From NCBI RefSeq assembly GCF_000452705.1, contig NZ_CP007014.1:4928501-4992500 (forward strand): a stretch of 64,000 nucleotides of DNA, read 5' to 3'. The translations under genes and the position numbers were made by a program. Shown here in pieces: positions 35,473-43,125 of the stretch (positions within the stretch are counted from its first letter, which is position 1; each line of letters begins with the position of its first letter). Source of the stretch: Pseudomonas syringae CC1557 (GTDB lineage Bacteria > Pseudomonadota > Gammaproteobacteria > Pseudomonadales > Pseudomonadaceae). The notes under the pieces were generated by a model. The model had not been told where the DNA came from, ran no database searches, and worked only from the letters and a program-made list of their open reading frames with translations.

Positions 35473-36064
35473 GGGTTTCGCCAATCTTCGCGGCGGGGAC
35501 TTTTTGCAGCGAGCACAGCATCTGATGGGAGATCCCGGCAATGCCGTGAGTATGGCGCAGCTCGTTGGTCAGGTACGCCGTCAGGTTGGCAGCCATTTCC
35601 GCATCGGCCATGGCCCGGTGAGCCTTGCCGGTATTGGGCAGGCGCGCATAGCTGGTCAGCGTGCCGAGCTTGTGATTCGGTGCGCCGGGCATCAGGCGGC
35701 GGGCCAGCAGCATCGAGCAGGCGAAACTCTGTTCGCGCTTGCGCTGGATACGCGACAGTTCGTAGTCCCAGAACTTCTGGTCGAACGAGGCGTTATGCGC
35801 GACCAGCGGCGTCGAACCGACGAAGTCCGCCACATCCCCCATCACCCGCTCGGCGCTGGGCGCGGTGCGAATCATGTTGTTGCTGATACCGGTCAGCCCT
35901 TCGATGAACGCCGGAATGCGCACACCGGCATTCATCAGGCTCTGAAAGCGCTCGACGATGCGCCCCTGTTCCATGATCACCACGGCAATCTCGGTCGCCC
36001 GGCAGCTGTGGTTCGGGGAAATTCCGGTGGTTTCGAAGTCGATGACTGCAATACGTTCCAACAA
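35450..36064 (-). CDS. DnaQ-like 3'-5' exonuclease (DEDDh)
   Basis: This 204-aa protein has the three exonuclease motifs of the DNA polymerase III epsilon family: ExoI IAVIDFETTGISPN (Asp, Glu), ExoII AHNASFDQKFWDYEL (Asp) and ExoIII HRAMADAEMAANL (His, Asp). It lacks the C-terminal polymerase-binding part of DnaQ itself, so it is a stand-alone nuclease. The apparent start is a TTG (TTG TTG GAA) just 18 bp from the NYN gene stop; the exact start is uncertain. It is co-oriented with the upstream NYN-domain gene, so the two nucleases may be one unit. Confidence 0.88.
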   Translation of the reverse strand: MLERIAVIDFETTGISPNHSCRATEIAVVIMEQGRIVERFQSLMNAGVRIPAFIEGLTGISNNMIRTAPSAERVMGDVADFVGSTPLVAHNASFDQKFWDYELSRIQRKREQSFACSMLLARRLMPGAPNHKLGTLTSYARLPNTGKAHRAMADAEMAANLTAYLTNELRHTHGIAGISHQMLCSLQKVPAAKIGETLKRQRGF

Positions 36065-36082
36065 TGGCCTGGCCCTATAAAT

Positions 36083-36559
36083 TCATTTCAGCAACAACGC
36101 GCCTTCGATCGGCACATACCGGCTGGCCGCACGAATCAGCGAGTTCGCAGTGAGGCCCGGCACACCGTAGGCCACCGCTTCCACACCGTGTTTACTGATC
36201 ACACGTTCGAGCAGCATATCGAAATCGCCATCGCCCGACGCAAGCACCACTTCGTCGACTTGCGGCGCGTAGTCCATGATATCGATTGTGATACCGACAT
36301 CCCAGTCGCCTTTGGCCGAACCGTCGCTGCGCTGGATATACGGCTTGAGCCTGACCGTGAAGCCCAGATTGCGCAGGATCTGCTGAAACTGCTGCTGCTT
36401 GCTGTCGCCGCGATCAATCGCATACGCAAACGCATGGACGATTTCGCCGCGCTTGCTGATGTCCGCCCACAGGGCAGCGTAATTGAAATGACAGCCATGC
36501 GCCTGGCGCACGGTGTAATACAGGTTCTGCACGTCGGCGAACACCGCAATCTTCTTCAC
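36083..36559 (-). CDS. NYN-domain (LabA/DUF88) putative ribonuclease
   Basis: This 158-aa PIN-like protein has conserved acidic positions. KIAVFADVQNLYYTVRQ holds the first Asp and the Asn, and DVGITIDIMDYAPQVDEVVL and ASGDGDFDMLLERV hold the others. The C-terminus VPGLTANSLIRAASRYVPIE is typical of LabA-like NYN proteins. The family is predicted to cleave RNA. The start is GTG with GAGGAA upstream. It lies 18 bp ahead of the DnaQ-like exonuclease gene in the same direction. Confidence 0.88.
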   Translation of the reverse strand: MKKIAVFADVQNLYYTVRQAHGCHFNYAALWADISKRGEIVHAFAYAIDRGDSKQQQFQQILRNLGFTVRLKPYIQRSDGSAKGDWDVGITIDIMDYAPQVDEVVLASGDGDFDMLLERVISKHGVEAVAYGVPGLTANSLIRAASRYVPIEGALLLK

Positions 36560-36668
36560 CGCAATTCCTCATGGCGGGCAACGCCCACTGGTTACAGCGA
36601 TCCGGAATGTGAATCGGCGCCCAGTATGCCAGCTTGAAGAGGGAATTGAGGTCAACACAAAGATTATC

Positions 36669-36801
36669 GTTATACACACGTCCTGGAGAGCCCGGAATAC
36701 GTGCTTTTCAGGCTTCTGCCCCAGGGCGTAGGAGCGACCGGGGCAGCGATCCGCATTGTTCACGAAGACGGTGTTTCAGACACTGCATTTTCGGCGATCA
36801 T
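36669..36801. repeat. Half copy of the TATACACAAG-ended element
   Basis: This stretch is about 90% identical to the reverse complement of the right part of the element at 48464-48682. It starts at the terminal GTTATACACA, runs through GAGAGCCCGGAATA, GGCGTAGGAGCGACCGGGGC and GAAGACGGTGTTTCAGA to CGGCGATCAT, and stops exactly where palindromic repeat copy F begins. Confidence 0.75.
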
Positions 36802-36802
36802 T

Positions 36803-36937
36803 ATCGTTCCCACTCCAGCGTGGTAACGCCTTTCTGGTCACTCCGTGTCCGATCCAGAGCACGCGGCGCAGCGCAGATGGGTCACGCAAAGCGTCACTCA
36901 AGGCATTCCAACGCTGGAGCGTGAGGAACGATCATCG
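36803..36937. repeat. Palindromic intergenic repeat, copy F
   Basis: This 135-bp copy begins ATCGTTCCCACTCCAGCGTGG and has a GTCACGCAAAGCGTCAC stem. It ends CCAACGCTGGAGCGTGAGGAACGAT, so the two ends are inverted repeats of one another. It directly abuts the half element at 36669-36801, near the 3' end of the DUF2076 gene. Confidence 0.75.
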
Positions 36938-36942
36938 CGTCC

Positions 36943-37641
36943 TCACACAAACGAATCATCATCCCCAAACGTGTCGCCGCCATCATCAAAACTGTCATCA
37001 GCCGTGTACTGCTGATCCGGCTGGCCCCAACTGCTTTGATCATTGACCGAACCGGTGTCCTGAACCGGCGCAGCGTCATGAATGACTTCAACGACCTCCT
37101 GCGGCTGGCTGTGGTGGCTGAACATGCTGCTGATGCCTTCTGCCAACAGCACGCCGCCCGCGACACCCGCCGCTGTCTTCAGCGCGCCACCGAGAAAACC
37201 ACTACCGGCTGCAGGCGCGGCATAACCGCCCTGTGGCGCTGCCGGTGCAGGTGCCGGATTGAAACCCGCGCCATCGCGCCAACCGCCACCGGTCGCCTGA
37301 CTCGGTTGTGGCTGCGGCGCGCGGGGTGCGCTGCTGCCGAAGATACTCGACAGAAACCCGCCGCTGGCCGGTGCCGACGAGGATTGCCCCTTGGCCTGCT
37401 GAAGCTCGGCCTGCAACTGCTGAATCTGCTCGTCGCGCTGTTTCACCTGCTGATTCAACTGATTGACCGCCGCCTCCTGCACCAGAATCGCTTGAGTCAT
37501 GTAATACGGCGCGGAGGGCTGGCGGGTCAGATGCTCCTTGATACGCGCCTCGGCCGCAGCATCGCGTGGGGCTGATGCCGCTTCGGCGTCTTTCAGTTTC
37601 GAAAAAAGACCATCGATCAGGGTTTGTTCTTCGCTGTTCAT
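36943..37641 (-). CDS. DUF2076 family protein
   Basis: This 232-aa protein has an N-terminal helical part (SEEQTLIDGLFSKLKDAEAA, YYMTQAILVQEAAVNQLNQQ) running into a glutamine-rich coiled coil (VKQRDEQIQQLQAELQQAKG). A Pro/Gly/Ala-rich middle contains GGFLSSIFG and GFLGGALKTAAGVAGGVLLA, and the C-terminus is very acidic (SFDDGGDTFGDDDSFV). This matches DUF2076, described as periplasmic ligand-binding sensor-like, although no signal peptide is visible. The function is unknown. The ATG at 37639-37641 with GAGGTGG upstream is preferred to the codon 6 bp earlier. Confidence 0.85.
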   Translation of the reverse strand: MNSEEQTLIDGLFSKLKDAEAASAPRDAAAEARIKEHLTRQPSAPYYMTQAILVQEAAVNQLNQQVKQRDEQIQQLQAELQQAKGQSSSAPASGGFLSSIFGSSAPRAPQPQPSQATGGGWRDGAGFNPAPAPAAPQGGYAAPAAGSGFLGGALKTAAGVAGGVLLAEGISSMFSHHSQPQEVVEVIHDAAPVQDTGSVNDQSSWGQPDQQYTADDSFDDGGDTFGDDDSFV

Positions 37642-37840
37642 GACCACCTCACTGAGTTGCCACTGAAATTCTTCCCCGCCTCGATGGCAGGACCATGATC
37701 AGAGAATGGGGCCTCCTCGACGCGCTTCAATGACATGAAGAAAAAGATAACAAGTCTCGGCCCCACACGACCGCTGTGCTTGGTTCGGCAAGGGCCATGG
37801 GCTAAAGTGGCGGCCTGCTTTTTGCCTGTGATCTATCTAC

Positions 37841-38503
37841 ATGAACCCGTTGACCGTCATCCAGGATTCCCTCTACTTTTTTCGCCGCCATCTGGGCAGC
37901 ATTCTGGTGCTGTGCCTGCCGCTGGTGATCCTCGAAGTCCTCGCCAAGCAAGCGTTGAGCAGCGCCATGTCCGCCGAGTCATCACCGGCCTACGCACTGG
38001 TGATCGGGCTGTTTTTCTACCCGATCTACACCGCCGCGCTGATCCTGTTTCTCGACGCCCGCAGCCGTGGCGAAGAGGCGCAAACCCGCGACCTGCTGGC
38101 CATGGCGTTGCGCCTGTGGCCCACCTTCGCGGTGCTTTCGGCGATGAGCACCCTGCTGATCATGTTCGGCCTCTCGTTGTTCGTGGTTCCCGGCATCTGG
38201 GTAATGGTCAAACTGGCGTTCAGCGAATACCTGCTGGTCCTGCGCAAACTCACACCGTTCATGGCCATGCGCGAAAGCATGCAGATGACCACTGGGCATT
38301 TCACGCGCATTCTGGTGTGCGTGCTGAGCGTCTACATTCCGCTCTGGCTGCTTGAAGGCGCCAGCCTTTACCTCTTTCCCGAGCCACAGAGCCTGCCGGT
38401 GTCGGTGGCGATCGACAGCCTCAGCAGCTTTCTGCAACTGTTTACCACCATCGTGATGTTTCGCCTGTTCATGCTGGTCAGCGAGCCTGCACACAAGAAC
38501 TGA
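37841..38503 (+). CDS. YciC-family membrane protein (UPF0259)
   Basis: This 220-aa inner-membrane protein begins MNPLTVIQDSLYFFRRHLGS and has about six hydrophobic segments. The family-typical FLDARSRGEEAQTRDLLAMA cytoplasmic loop and the VPGIWVMVKLAFSEYLLVLR helix are present. UPF0259 proteins have no assigned function. It is followed on the same strand by the EEP-fold gene. Confidence 0.85.
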   Translation: MNPLTVIQDSLYFFRRHLGSILVLCLPLVILEVLAKQALSSAMSAESSPAYALVIGLFFYPIYTAALILFLDARSRGEEAQTRDLLAMALRLWPTFAVLSAMSTLLIMFGLSLFVVPGIWVMVKLAFSEYLLVLRKLTPFMAMRESMQMTTGHFTRILVCVLSVYIPLWLLEGASLYLFPEPQSLPVSVAIDSLSSFLQLFTTIVMFRLFMLVSEPAHKN

Positions 38504-38575
38504 CGTCAAACGCGCTGATTCGGTATGCTCGACCCCGAATCCCTCACCGAGCGCCAGGCGCTCCAAGTCGAGCCG

Positions 38576-39664
38576 ATGCCCCGTGTCCTGATACGCCTGA
38601 TCCTGTCATGCCTGCTGCTGATCGCGGTGCTGCTGGTGCTGGTCTACCAAATGACCTGGCGCCCACCTGCCCACGAGCAACTCACCGCCAGTTGCAACCC
38701 TGCCGTCCAGGCGCCGAAGCTGGTGCCCGGACAGGCCCTGAAGGTCATGACCTGGAACATTCAATATCTGGCAGGCAAACGCTATGTGTTCTGGTACGAC
38801 ATGGCCGACGGCAGCGGCGCGGACGAACGCCCGACGCCTGAAGACCTTGCCTACAACCTGGATGAAGTCGCCCGGGTGATTCGCGATGAACAGCCGGACA
38901 TCGTGCTGCTTCAAGGCGTGGACGACGGCGCCAAAAATTCCGATTACCAGGATCAGTTGAAGCTGCTGGAAGAGCGCCTGATCGACCTGTACCCATGCAG
39001 CACCCAGGCGTTCTACTGGAAAGCCGAATTCGTGCCCAACCCGCATATCTGGGGCAGCGTCGGCAGGAAACTCGCCACCCTCAGCCGCTTCCACATCGAC
39101 AGCGCCGAACGCCTGCAATTGCCGGTGCCCGACGCCAACCTCATCAGCCGCCAGTTCCAGCCCAGGGATGCACTGCTGGTCAGCTACCTGCCCCTGCGCG
39201 ACGGCGGCAAAGTGGCGGTTATCAACACCAGCCTCAGCACCGCCAAACAAAGCGGTACAGCTCAGAAACAAATCGCGGCCACTGAAACGCTGCTGGACAA
39301 ACTGGAAGGCGGCGGCACGCCCTGGCTGATCGGCGGCGACTTCAACCTGCTGCCGCTGGGCCAATACCAACGCCTCCCCGAACAGCAGCGCCTTGGCTAT
39401 GCAGCAGACAGCGAACTGCACGAGCTGTGGGAAAAGTACCCGATGATCCCCACCAATGCCGAATCCAGCGGCATCGACCGCAGCAAATGGCTGACCCACT
39501 TCCCGAATGACAGCCGCATCAACGGGCCGGACCGGACAGTGGATTACTTGTTCTACAGCCCGAGTTTGAAACGAGTCAGTGCCAGAGTGCGCCGGGATGA
39601 CACGTTGTTGATCTCTGATCACTTACCAGTGATAGGGCGTTTTTTGTTGCCGATGGTGCCTTGA
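38576..39664 (+). CDS. Endonuclease/exonuclease/phosphatase-fold protein, exported
   Basis: This 362-aa protein has an N-terminal membrane anchor or signal (MPRVLIRLILSCLLLIAVLL) and an extracytoplasmic EEP domain: LKVMTWNIQYLAGKRYVFWY, GGDFNLLPLGQY and LISDHLPVIGRFLLP. The Asn of TWNIQ, the DFN motif and the C-terminal SDH are present. The usual metal-ligand Glu of LLQEVD is replaced by Gly here (IVLLQGVDDGAKNSDYQD), which is odd and may reduce activity. An in-frame ATG 51 bp upstream (38525) would add 17 polar residues; neither start has a strong ribosome-binding site. Confidence 0.82.
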   Translation: MPRVLIRLILSCLLLIAVLLVLVYQMTWRPPAHEQLTASCNPAVQAPKLVPGQALKVMTWNIQYLAGKRYVFWYDMADGSGADERPTPEDLAYNLDEVARVIRDEQPDIVLLQGVDDGAKNSDYQDQLKLLEERLIDLYPCSTQAFYWKAEFVPNPHIWGSVGRKLATLSRFHIDSAERLQLPVPDANLISRQFQPRDALLVSYLPLRDGGKVAVINTSLSTAKQSGTAQKQIAATETLLDKLEGGGTPWLIGGDFNLLPLGQYQRLPEQQRLGYAADSELHELWEKYPMIPTNAESSGIDRSKWLTHFPNDSRINGPDRTVDYLFYSPSLKRVSARVRRDDTLLISDHLPVIGRFLLPMVP

Positions 39665-39845
39665 AGGGGCAAAGCGGTATTCAGGTTTCAATACTCGGGC
39701 TGCCGAGCATCTGAATGTCGTCCTTCGGCGACCAATGTGTTCAAAACAGTTGGAACCGTTTCTGGACGCGCTCGCCTAATGATTAGCCTGTGGATATTCC
39801 CATAGGCAACGTGCCAATACCGGCATATACCAAAGGGTGAACAAC

Positions 39846-40085
39846 GTGGCTAAAGACGACAAGAAAAGCAAAGGCGAAGCCTCGAAAGCCAGCAAGGACC
39901 TGAAAGACAAGAAGGCATCCCCGGCCAAGAAATCTGAAGCGGCCTCGACGCTTTCCAAGTCTTCGGAAAAGAAAGACAAGAAAAAAGACGCCGAGCCAAA
40001 GAAAGCGGCCAAAAAAGCTGATACCAAGCCCGAAAAGGCCAAGAAATCAGAGAAGGCTGAAAAGCCGGCTAAAAAGAAAAAGTGA
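39846..40085 (+). CDS. Small lysine/alanine-rich histone-H1-like protein
   Basis: This protein of about 79 aa is made almost only of Lys, Ala, Ser, Glu, Asp and Pro (AKDDKKSKGEASKASKDLKD, KPEKAKKSEKAEKPAKKKK). It resembles the Lys/Ala-rich, histone-H1-like tails of AlgP-type proteins and is probably intrinsically disordered and nucleic-acid binding. The GTG at 39846 has AAAGGG about 9 nt upstream; a GTG at 39837 would add MNN. No defined domain is present. A hairpin at 40099-40117 lies just after the stop codon. Confidence 0.65.
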   Translation: MAKDDKKSKGEASKASKDLKDKKASPAKKSEAASTLSKSSEKKDKKKDAEPKKAAKKADTKPEKAKKSEKAEKPAKKKK

Positions 40086-40098
40086 TGTGTTCTGCCTG

Positions 40099-40117
40099 CC
40101 AGGGCGTTGCGCCCTGG
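40099..40117 (+). terminator. Possible terminator after the lysine-rich gene
   Basis: A 7-bp stem (CCAGGGC with GCCCTGG) and 5-nt loop lie 14 bp after the stop codon. There is no T run, so it is a weak candidate. Confidence 0.4.
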
Positions 40118-40222
40118 TGTCCTGTGGTGCTATCACGCCGGATATCCAAGATTCGCTCAGGTGTTCCAGGCCGAGGACATTGAACAGCGAGCCGCGCACA
40201 TGCCTTCTGTACGCCATCGTTG

Positions 40223-41134
40223 TCACGCTGGCTGAAGGGTGTAAATCGCTTTGCGCTTGCCATAGACCATTATTCTGAGCACCTCGTTGCCAGCACTGGC
40301 GGCCTCAGCCACCTTGACGAGCTTAGCCATACTATTGACCGTGCTCGTTTTGGACCGATACTTGAAACGCTCAATTTCTGCTACCGAGCAAGCCCGGTAG
40401 GCCGTTCTGATCACGCCACTTTTTTCGAGCAGGTCGATTTTCTCCGGCGAAATCCATGAGATCAGCTCGATGATTTTACTGATCTTCTCATGCAGATGGG
40501 TGACCGCCTGCTGCTCATTAGAGACGTTGTAACGCTTCCAGGCTGGCTCGTGGTGGAAGACCCGATTGCGGAAGTTCCGGACAAGCGCGACACGGTCCTT
40601 GCAGTACAAAAGCATGTTCGCACTCGTAGGCCATGCTCCCCTGAACACCCGTCCCAAGTTCTTGGGCCAGATCAGGTTGTTCCCCATGAACTCGTTCTCA
40701 AGAATAAATTCCCATGTAGAAAACTCGGTCTGCGAAATAATCTCTTGGTGATCGGGAGCCCCACTGCCGCCCGTGCGTCTTGCTTTCTCCCTTTTCGCGA
40801 TCCGGTACGCCGACTGAAAATTGTTAGTGAGGTGTTCAAGAGGATATGGAAGCCTGGTAGCTCCAGAGGTGAAGCTTTTGTACTGCAGCGTTCCTTTCTT
40901 CCACCAGAATTTACCCAGGTCAGCCGTCAGAGCTGCGTCTATCGCGTTTCTAAGCGTGACTTCAGCTGCACCAAGCAATGGATAGAGAGCCGCACAGACG
41001 TGAGAATTCCACAGGTACGCACCGACCAGTTCCATGTCGTTGGTGGTGGAAAAAACCTTACTGTAGCTGGCGATTCTGTGGGGGCTGATCATCTGTTCGA
41101 TCAGGACAGGTCTGTACTGGACTGTGCGTGGCAT
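40223..41134 (-). CDS. Abi_2/AbiF-like HEPN protein (abortive infection)
   Basis: This 303-aa protein has the Abi_2-type N-terminal pattern (LIEQMISPHRIASYSKVF, ELVGAYLWNSHVCAALYPLL, AEVTLRNAIDAAL). It contains a HEPN ribonuclease-type R-N-x-x-x-H motif in LVRNFRNRVFHHEPAWKRY (Arg189, Asn190, His194). Such proteins are known or predicted RNases that kill or stall phage-infected cells. The start ATG at 41132-41134 has AAGGA upstream. The gene lies in an AT-richer island, preceded by a structured leader and followed by no gene on its strand until the convergent lysine-rich gene. A T/A-type RNA partner is possible but not shown. Confidence 0.75.
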   Translation of the reverse strand: MPRTVQYRPVLIEQMISPHRIASYSKVFSTTNDMELVGAYLWNSHVCAALYPLLGAAEVTLRNAIDAALTADLGKFWWKKGTLQYKSFTSGATRLPYPLEHLTNNFQSAYRIAKREKARRTGGSGAPDHQEIISQTEFSTWEFILENEFMGNNLIWPKNLGRVFRGAWPTSANMLLYCKDRVALVRNFRNRVFHHEPAWKRYNVSNEQQAVTHLHEKISKIIELISWISPEKIDLLEKSGVIRTAYRACSVAEIERFKYRSKTSTVNSMAKLVKVAEAASAGNEVLRIMVYGKRKAIYTLQPA

Positions 41135-41340
41135 GCTCGGCTTCCTTTCAGCGAGGGGCTTGTATAAATGGCGGTTGACATGGGTGTCAACCACTCGTAG
41201 CATCGCTTCACAGGTTGGCAATGAGCTCCAATGGGCGCAAGCCTAAGACTCATTGCAAAGACCACGAAACACCCACCCCGGCCTCGAGCCGGGGTTTTCG
41301 TTTCAGGGGTATGGAGCCACCCAACCCAACAACCTATCTC
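41135..41340 (-). other. Structured leader upstream of the Abi-like gene
   Basis: Three nested or serial hairpins precede the Abi gene. They are a perfect 8-bp stem with a 4-nt loop (41173-41192, GGTTGACA/TGTCAACC), a 7-bp stem CAATGAG/CTCATTG (41219-41225 with 41249-41255), and a GC-rich 7-bp stem CCCCGGC/GCCGGGG (41277-41295). On the plus strand the last is followed by TTTTCGTTT, so it could also be a plus-strand terminator. The arrangement could encode a regulatory or antitoxin RNA; this is inference. The remaining spacer to 41685 holds no recognisable gene. Confidence 0.45.
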
Positions 41341-41685
41341 GTCGACCACTCGCTCGTTTTTTGCAAGCAACTCTTGCACTGAGAACAGATTCCCGCAGCT
41401 ACGTACTTAAAGCTGCCATCGGTTTACTGTACGCATGCGAGCAACGCAAATGTAGCGACCGCGCTGGGAGCAGAATCGAAAATCGCTCAAGCAGCATGGT
41501 TTCATAGAGAAGATCTTGCCGAACATCTTGTTGAAAATCCGAGATCATCGTCGCTGGGATTCGCTTGGCAATCGACTTTTTATTACGATGCTCGACCTGT
41601 TGGTCGCGACAAATCAGTGAATAAAAGCAGGAAAGGTCTGATTATTTGAACGAGCAAAAACTTTTGAAAGCCAAACCAATAAGGC

Positions 41686-43062
41686 TCAAAAATTGCTGCC
41701 TGTCTCAGACTTTACCGGGCGCGATACCCACTTGTACATCAGCGCTTTTGCCATCTTTTGGTCCACCAGTGGCGGGGAGTGAGACCTCGCGCGGAGAAGA
41801 GCACGCAGTTCGTCAGGCGTAACGCAGTCAAACGTAGAGCCTATTTTTACACCGCAACCTTTCTCCAGCTCCCGCTTCATGGCTGTCACCACATTAAAAC
41901 AGCCCGAGCAAATCTTATTTATCCTTGTCCATGCCGAACTAAGCTTGGTTGGCGAATGCGTGTGAAAGCTTATTTTATTCTTCCCAAAACTGACAGATTC
42001 ATACTTTGACCGACTACAGATGGGGCATTCCCAACCATCCGACAACTCCTCCCACATCAGAGCACATCCAGGCAGCGACTTTATCATTGCTAAGAAGTTT
42101 GGAGGCGGGCTTTCGCCTATAGGCTGCATCTCGGTACGCCATCTACTATAGTTTGAGGCATGTTTGACAATACCTCTCTCCATTTCTCGAATCAACGCGT
42201 CACCGCTTACTAACTCAAGCCCATTGTATCGCTTGAATCCATTGGATAAGGTAGGTACGGGCATCGTTTCTCCTTTGTACCTCTCATACCAATAGTCTTG
42301 TAACACCCCAGCCTTTGCCACTTCATATACCAAATTCATTCGAGCAACGTAGGCAGGCCTTACGAGATCCCAGAGCGCTAGAACCTTAAATTCATCTACA
42401 TCATGCGGAGCGTGTTTATGGACTGTAATAAATTGACAAATTTGACCTATAGAAAAGGAATGCCAGTCCACCTTGCGGCCCGTGTTTGAAATAATTTTTT
42501 TTGCAGCAGCGTCAGCGTTATTACAATCCTCGCAGACCAGTACTGAAGGATAGGCTGAAAACGCCGGAGCCATTCGTTCAATAAGAGCCAGACCAGTGTG
42601 CGTCGGCTGGTCCGTACCGCTCACAACGAAAGCTTTATTGAAGGCAGCCTTTAATGCATCGGCCATATGATCGTGATGCTCAACCAACTTTGCAAGAATC
42701 TGCCTCTTGCCACCCACTCTGGATATTTCAAACTTTCCTCGCGCACAACAAGGGCACCTCCAATACTGCGCTGTTTCAACCCAATTTCTATTCATCTCGA
42801 ATAGACTAACGCCATGATGCGCCTGAATTTTACTCGACAGCGGCGATCCTATACCATCCAGCGAATCAATTGATCCATCATTTATCCCCTCAATTGCCAA
42901 GCGCAGAGCAATGCCTATTTTCTCCTCAATTTTCTCAGGAGAAAGTTTGTTCTGCTCAGCCCATATCGCCAAAGAATACTTAGGCCTTTCTTGAACCAGC
43001 TTCTTCTCGTCTTCTGTCATTCCAAATGGTCCATCACTATACCCACTGCCTGTACGAGTCAC
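41686..43062 (-). CDS. Protein with two HNH/zinc-ribbon-like modules, unknown function
   Basis: I do not recognise this 458-aa protein as a named family. It has two treble-clef or HNH-like metal sites. The first is CPCC (residues 103-106), EHHDHMAD (129-134) and VCEDCNNADAA (177-184). The second is CPICSRSK (346-353), FHTHSP (366-371) and ICSGCFNVV (384-391). The first set has the C-x-x-C, His-His-Asp-His, C-x-x-C-N order of HNH endonucleases. The N-terminus (RTGSGYSDGPFGMTEDEK) lacks a signal. The GTG at 43060-43062 has no good ribosome-binding site, and the ATG at 43018-43020 is an alternative start. Base composition is clearly AT-richer than the flanking hrpB gene, suggesting transfer. A nuclease role in defence is inferred. 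Confidence 0.6.
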   Translation of the reverse strand: MTRTGSGYSDGPFGMTEDEKKLVQERPKYSLAIWAEQNKLSPEKIEEKIGIALRLAIEGINDGSIDSLDGIGSPLSSKIQAHHGVSLFEMNRNWVETAQYWRCPCCARGKFEISRVGGKRQILAKLVEHHDHMADALKAAFNKAFVVSGTDQPTHTGLALIERMAPAFSAYPSVLVCEDCNNADAAAKKIISNTGRKVDWHSFSIGQICQFITVHKHAPHDVDEFKVLALWDLVRPAYVARMNLVYEVAKAGVLQDYWYERYKGETMPVPTLSNGFKRYNGLELVSGDALIREMERGIVKHASNYSRWRTEMQPIGESPPPNFLAMIKSLPGCALMWEELSDGWECPICSRSKYESVSFGKNKISFHTHSPTKLSSAWTRINKICSGCFNVVTAMKRELEKGCGVKIGSTFDCVTPDELRALLRARSHSPPLVDQKMAKALMYKWVSRPVKSETGSNF

Positions 43063-43125
43063 AATTTAAGCCGTGCAACCGCTCTTTACTCCATTGATCA
43101 CCGCCTACACCACACGGCAAATTAG

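Noticed and set aside
39700..39780. Another copy of the palindromic repeat
   Set aside because: Only the TTTCTGGACGCGCTCGCC words remain; too short to call.
40137..40235. Coding-like stretch reading RFAQVFQAEDIEQRAAHMPS on the plus strand
   Set aside because: It has no start codon or ribosome-binding site, is only about 30 codons, and no family was recognised.
41420..41620. Open plus-strand frame between the Abi and HNH-like genes
   Set aside because: It lacks a start codon and ribosome-binding site, and the sequence matched nothing I recognise.
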